Assembly (NCBI GenBank): GCA_030737875.1
Contig: CM060915.1
Coordinates: forward strand, 900,976,177-901,040,176
DNA length: 64,000 bases
DNA from: Allium sativum
Lineage: Eukaryota; Streptophyta; Magnoliopsida; Asparagales; Amaryllidaceae
Direction of reading: 5' to 3'
Positions within the stretch are counted from its first letter, which is position 1. Each line of letters begins with the position of its first letter. Under the pieces are notes generated by a model. It was not told the origin of the DNA. It searched no databases and worked only from the letters and a program-made list of their open reading frames with translations. Position numbers and translations under genes: made by a program. Positions 59,305 through 64,000 of this stretch are shown here, piece after piece.

Positions 59305-60512
59305 TGTAATAATCCAGGATTTTGACAATAAATAGTTATTTAGTTAGAATCTAAAAAATAGGAATATTTGTAAATGATAGAATTTTACCACAAAACTTTA
59401 ACCATTGCGTTCGTCTTGGAATTCTGGTCCACTTTGATATTTGGAGTTTTGCGAATGGAGTTCGTACCAGAAGTTACGAACGAAATACGAAAGCCGATGA
59501 AAAATAAATAAACCAAATATTTATTTAATAATTTACCATTTGTAACCCAGCCGACCTGGGCGGTTTGTTGCCCAGGCAGTCGACATGGGGGTTGACCGGC
59601 GGTCGACTGCCCAGGTCGATCTATTGGGCGTCAAACTGCCCAGTGACGGCCTGGTTTCTGTGAACTGTTTTATTTTATTATTATAACGAATGGACGGATA
59701 TAGCTTAAAAAATTCGATGGTTCTATGCCATTTACACTCCTATAATTAAAGGGGTAGAGCCTTACTCTTTTCCATTCAAATCTATGAAGGCAGTGGAGCT
59801 CTACCATTTTTCTTCCTCTTCTAACCTAATATCTAAGTAAAATATATTCATACATATACCAAATCAAATCAAATTCTTATAGAATTGGGAACAGAAATAG
59901 ATTAAATGGAAGAGTGTGCTCAACGATAGATTTCTTCACTTTTTTCCCTTTTTCTTACATTTCGACAAATCTAGTATTTTCCCCTTTTCTAGATAGACTG
60001 TAGATTTGTAAGAGTTTGGTGATTTGTAAGCCAAAAAAGGTTCATAATTCAGAAATTGGAAGCTATAAAGTGAGTGGGAAATTTACTAATACATATATAA
60101 TAATTTATCTATTTCGTTTGAATCCAATCTATGTTTTATGCATATCATATCTATTATTTAAATAATTGTAAATTTGATAACCATTAGATCTGATTAAAAA
60201 TATGTTGGTAAATGATAAAGTTGGGATTTTATATAAACATGAATTATAGGATTTTTATAAAAATCCTCACATATTCCTACAAGTAATGTCATGAATTATG
60301 AAATATGTTGTATTTGCCACATAGCACTGTGGATCTGGAAGTCGGTGCCATTAAACATAAATTTGTTGTAGTTATGTTCCAGATCTTTAATTCAATGCTG
60401 AAATATAAAACATGTAAATTTGAGTGAAAAGTGGAATGTGTGTATTATGTGATTATAAGAATAAAAGAAATATTCCTTTGATTACATTTAATATTGTTGG
60501 GTTTCTGGCTTA
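59305..60512 (+). repeat. Element 3 3' LTR, truncated
   Basis: Aligns to 48357-49545 of the 5' LTR, with the same TCTATGAAGGCAGTGGAGCT leader block (59790 and 48825). Similarity ends near GGGTTTCTGGCTTAAG. The remaining ~2.5 kb of LTR are missing. Confidence 0.8.
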
Positions 60513-60605
60513 AGGATCCTGAATAACCAAATTAACCAGAGCTTGGAAATTCTGAAAACTTGAAATTTGTAAATCCATAGTAACCAATAACTGGATAACC
60601 AAATG

Positions 60606-61000
60606 AGTTTAAGGCGGCCTTGCCAAAGCAAGATGACTAGGAATAAACTAGAAGAGTCCAAGGCGGCCTTGCCGTAGCAAGACGACCAAGGATAATCCAA
60701 AAAAGTCCAAGAAGGCCTTGTCAGAGCAAGGCAACTAAGGATAAGCCAGAGTGTTCGAAGAAGGCCTCGTCGGGCCAAGGCGACCAAGGATAAGCCAAAA
60801 ATATCGAAGACGGCCTTACTGGGATAAGACAATCAAGGATAAGCCATAGAAGTCCAAGACGACCTTATTGGGGGAAAGACGACTAAGGATAAGATAGAGA
60901 AGTCCAAGATGGCCTTGGCTGGGCAAGACGATCAAGGATAAGCCAGAAAAGTCCAAGATGGCCATGCGGAGGCAAGACGAGCAAGGACAAGCCAGAATAT
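60606..61000. repeat. Eight-unit ~49-base tandem array with hairpins
   Basis: Units follow the pattern GTCCAAGA-GGCCTTG...CAAGACGACCAAGGATAAGCCA with drift. Within most units CTTG pairs with CAAG or CTTA with TAAG around a 5-7-base loop. It begins within ~95 bases of the truncation of the 3' LTR. The 114-codon minus-strand frame here (60488-60832) is a product of the repeat. Confidence 0.8.
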
Positions 61001-61099
61001 GTGGACTAGTTCCCTTAGAGTTTGCAATCCAGTTTTAGATTTCCTTGCCTTGCGGCCCGTGTGCTGACAAACGACGTAAGTTTTATTAAAGTTATAATT

Positions 61100-61470
61100 A
61101 ACTACAACAAATATAACTTTTTACATCGTTTAAAAAATGCCATAAATGGTATTAACAGCGTTTTTACATACGCTGTGTATCAACATGCAGTTAAAAGTCA
61201 GAACCATACTACAGCAATAATAGAACGCTGTGTAAAGTTTTGTCCAATGGCGTTTATTTTGTGCTGTTAATACATTTCATGGCGTTTACGCTGATTTGTT
61301 TATAGCGTTTATTTTTTGTTGTGATATTTATTTACAGCGTTTATGAATTGCTGTATCTGTTTGTCAATTTAAAAAAAACATATTTGCGACGTTTTATAAA
61401 CGCTGTGGAAAAATCAACATAAAATATTTCAATAGCATTTTAAAAACGCCGTAAAAAGTCCAAATTCAAT
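61100..61470. mobile_element. CACTA (En/Spm) transposon terminal fragment
   Basis: Begins ACTACAACAAATATAAC, one base off the CACTACAA-type end, followed by many subterminal copies of ACAGCGTTTT and AACGCTGT in both orientations. This layout is typical of plant CACTA ends that bind the TNPA-like protein. No transposase and no matching opposite end were found. Confidence 0.6.
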
Positions 61471-62395
61471 TTCAATATTTTTATGACAGTTTAAAATTAA
61501 CATATTATATTGATACCACATTTCATAATCAATGCATCATATTAATAACATATTTTATATTGATCACATATTTCAAAACCAAAAAGTAAAATTATGTAAT
61601 AAAAATATTCAATATTCTTACATCAAACATACACAATACGCCCATAATATTTCATAAAATAGTAGCGAGACATCAAACACACATACACAAAGTAGTAGCG
61701 ACCAAAAATAATAGTTCATATATTCTTACGAACCAAAATACAGTCTTAACAGTAAGAATAACTTCAACCCATAACCAATCATAATAATGTTTTCCATCAG
61801 CATCGTCTATCTACCTGTAAAGCAAAAATAAAAAATTCACTATTGTCAGTACATTCAAAAGCAAAGCTAATCACCCAAAAGAATAAGTAGCTTCCAAAAT
61901 GCATGAGAACATGTCATTTATTCACTTATAAATACTCTCCCCAAACACATGCAATGCAAATAAAACAGTAAATATATATTCACTGCTCACTGAGCTTAAT
62001 TTTTCACTCTATTTTTTTTATGTAGAGAGGAACTGGACTCAAGGCCAAAGGAGGTGTTGCACCATGGGCAAAGTAAGCCAACGCCCTTGCTCGACTTAAC
62101 TCCGATCAGGTGATCAAAAAGGTGGCTAACATGTGTTGCCGCATACAATAGGAGTAGCATATGGTTGTTGTGCTATTGGTAGGTAGCAACCAACATAGAT
62201 GAAGCCCCTTTTGGCTCATTTGTTTTTAAAATAAATGATCCTAACCCTAGTTACGTGCTAAATATTTAGTACTGAGGCGATATTGAAGATTCACAGAACA
62301 GGGTAATTAGATCAATAAATTATACATATAGAAATCAGTACAACAATAAGAAAATCTATCGCTACTACATTTTTAGAGTGTCCCCTCTTTAACCA
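61471..62395. other. AT-rich sequence, no gene recognised
   Basis: Possibly CACTA interior. A GTAGTAGCGACC word occurs near 61692. No coding motif seen. Confidence 0.45.
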
Positions 62396-62403
62396 TTTGA
62401 GGC
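62396..62403. repeat. 8-bp target site duplication, left copy
   Basis: TTTGAGGC, repeated perfectly at 63015-63022 directly after the MITE. Eight bases is the hAT hallmark. Confidence 0.93.
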
Positions 62404-63014
62404 TAGGGATGGCAAAAAAATCCATACCCACGGTTATCCACGGGTAAAATCCGTCATGGGTATGAAACGGATAGTTAAATGGGTATCCATGTGTAAAATA
62501 AATGGGTATTTTTAATATCCGTCAATTAATGGGGCGGGTACGGATAGTAAGATATCCATGTCCGCGGGTACCCATGCCCGTATTGAATGTGATTTATCAT
62601 CAATAGTCAATACAAAAAATATTGTTGTTGGCTATTCGGTATTTGTGTGCATGCTTTTACTCAACAGTTTATAACTGGTTGTTGATATTTTGATGGATAC
62701 TTCTGTTGTTGTCTCTTCTTTTTTGGATATTGGTTTAAATATGTATTGGTATTTTGAGGTTAGCATTTAAGAATTGATATAATTTGTTTTTTTTAACCAA
62801 ATGTACTTTTAAATAATTTCAATAAATGGCTAAAAAATAAATTGAATAAATATAATGGATACCCACAAATACCCGCCATTACCTGCAACCTGTTTAAAAC
62901 CCGTTTAATGGATACCCGTGCGGGTATGGGGCGGGCACGGGGCAAAAAATCATCCAACGGGGCGGGTGATGGGGTGGTACTACCCGCGCCCACCCCGCCC
63001 CATTGCCATCCCTA
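62404..63014. mobile_element. hAT-type MITE, complete, 611 bases
   Basis: Ends TAGGGATGGCAA and TTGCCATCCCTA are perfect 12-base inverted repeats with an 8-bp TTTGAGGC duplication outside. Subterminal regions are GC-rich with repeated CCCATACCC / ACGGGTA words on both sides; the middle is AT-rich. No coding capacity. Small frames at 62793-63105 come from the GC-rich repeats. A close relative occupies 1-162. Confidence 0.92.
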
Positions 63015-63022
63015 TTTGAGGC

Positions 63023-63439
63023 ATGTGAGATTATCATACTTCATAACTTGCTTCTTTATTTTTTTGACAATATATGTTTTGTACTTAAATGGCTTCTACA
63101 AGTGAATATGACTCATTCAATTTACGGATTAATAAACAGCATGTAACAATATGAAATGTAGTCAGTCAAATAAGTTGTTCTTTAATCAATTTCTGCTACA
63201 ATTATTAACACGGGAAACACTTTAAAGCAATTTCTAGCTTAACTAACAATTCACGTTGGTATATTAATAATAAAGTTTTGATGACGAATGTACGAGTCAT
63301 CAGCAATTTCTTTAATTTTTCCCAATGTTAAGTCAGCAATGACATATTTAATAGAACTCTATTACGAAGTTGTGGAACTAATATAATGACACAATGGTGG
63401 AAAACCCGACTGATAAGTTGTATAATATGAAAGAAAAAA
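63023..63439. other. AT-rich flank, no gene seen
   Basis: No open frame or repeat structure of note. Confidence 0.5.
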
Positions 63440-63725
63440 TACTTGTTATTTTTGTTATAAACTTAGTTGTATTAATATTATTATTTTTATTATAAACTTA
63501 GTTGTTTATTATTATTATTACTATAAACATATTACCTTTTATAAAACTTAATAATCTTGATTAATATTTTATAATACTTGGTTAACTTAGTTGTTTATTA
63601 TTATATATTTATAATGCTTAGTTAATTTTTATATGAATATTTAATTTATTATTATTATTATTTATAAAATATAGTTAACTTAGTTTTTTTATTATTAATT
63701 TTGTTAATTTTTATAAAATTTACTT
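63440..63725. repeat. Degenerate ATAAACTTAGTTGTTTATTATTATT array
   Basis: About six to eight imperfect units of 35-50 bases combining (TTA)n runs with TATAAACTTAGTT or TATAATGCTTAGTTAA words. Confidence 0.6.
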
Positions 63726-64000
63726 AATTTGGTTAGCATTTTATAATATATTGTTGTTGCGGTTGAATGCAAATTTTATTGTAGTGGCACGCCATTATTT
63801 ATAAAGTTTTATGATGATTAACAGACAATGGAAAGCCATTGAGTTGCAAAAACTAATGCAATTTGGAAGACTACTTAGATTGTAGGCAAATTCTATTTAA
63901 ACTCATAAATGTGCTGAGTATACCCATGAAACTCTAAAAAATGGTTAAACCCAACGTTTTGCTGAGTTTACCCATACACAATTAAAAAAAAAGACAATTT
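63726..64000. other. AT-rich end of window, no gene seen
   Basis: Contains ATTTTATTGTAGTGG near 63774-63787, which resembles a CACTA right end. It has no matching duplication with the left fragment and lacks the subterminal repeats. Confidence 0.4.

Larger units (their letters stand above)
48357..60512 (+). mobile_element. Element 3: old non-autonomous gypsy-type element, 3' LTR truncated
   Basis: A 3676-base 5' LTR, a primer binding site, an interior of ~7.3 kb (3.8 kb without the nested solo LTR), a polypurine tract and the first ~1.2 kb of the 3' LTR. No gag-pol motif was found in the interior. The LTRs differ at roughly 15-20% over the first ~180 bases by eye, so it is much older than elements 1 and 2. 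The 3' LTR stops matching near 60512, so the right-hand target duplication cannot be tested (left flank CCATT). Confidence 0.8.

Noticed and set aside
60488..60832. 114-codon minus-strand frame
   Set aside because: Reads across the 49-base tandem array; Leu/Trp-rich composition follows from the repeat.
62793..63105. Two overlapping small frames
   Set aside because: They lie in the GC-rich end of the hAT MITE.
61100..63786. A complete CACTA element ending at TTATTGTAGTG (63786)
   Set aside because: The flanking three bases differ (ATT against GCA), the right side has no ACAGCG subterminal repeats, and an intact hAT MITE lies between without CACTA interior.

Overview
This window looks like heterochromatic, repeat-dense nuclear DNA from a flowering plant, probably a eudicot. 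It is AT-rich and holds plant-type elements: Tekay/Del-like Ty3/gypsy, PIF/Harbinger, MULE with SWIM and zinc-knuckle domains, a DUF4283 LINE, CACTA and hAT. I found no intact host gene. Nearly every base that can be explained belongs to a transposable element (TE), and several TEs are nested in one another. All identities, divergences and homologies were read by eye.

Regions 1-18.4 kb: the 3' end of a hAT-type MITE (1-162) is followed by unexplained AT-rich DNA. A PIF/Harbinger transposon (2413-18348, TTA target duplications) carries its transposase on the minus strand. That gene is split by a young Ty3/gypsy chromovirus (element 1, 3549-15337, target duplication TGTCT) with 3.33-kb LTRs and a gag-pol reading frame broken by two in-frame stops.

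18.9-32.4 kb: an old, decayed LTR of a second family (18880 to about 32385) is interrupted by a degenerate MULE (about 19795-27606). The MULE holds a GRF-type zinc-finger pseudogene and a MULE transposase pseudogene. A LINE-like element with ORF1 only (22643-25411, 14-bp target duplication) interrupts the transposase.

32.9-60.5 kb: the oldest layer is a decayed gypsy relic (LTR piece at 32905-34355 and 47485-47630, gag-protease at 47630-48356). Element 2 (34356-47479, target duplication AGGGG) sits in its LTR part. This is a non-autonomous LARD-like element with giant LTRs (5.77 and 5.85 kb) and only 1.5 kb of non-coding interior. Element 3 (48357 to about 60512), also without gag-pol, sits in its protease region. 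Element 3 contains a solo LTR of a fourth family (55438-58951).

60.5-64 kb: an eight-unit tandem array with hairpins, a CACTA terminal fragment, a complete 611-bp hAT MITE with a perfect 8-bp target duplication (62404-63014), and AT-rich tandem DNA.

The most interesting signals lie inside the LTRs. Three families (element 1, element 3, solo LTR) carry a tandemly duplicated module of about 92 bases. It folds into three nested stems whose sequences change while base pairing is mostly kept, including full compensatory changes. The same families also carry GTCGAC palindromes on a roughly 12-bp grid about 90-220 bp upstream of a TATA box. In two families an inverted E2F-like palindrome lies next to that grid.
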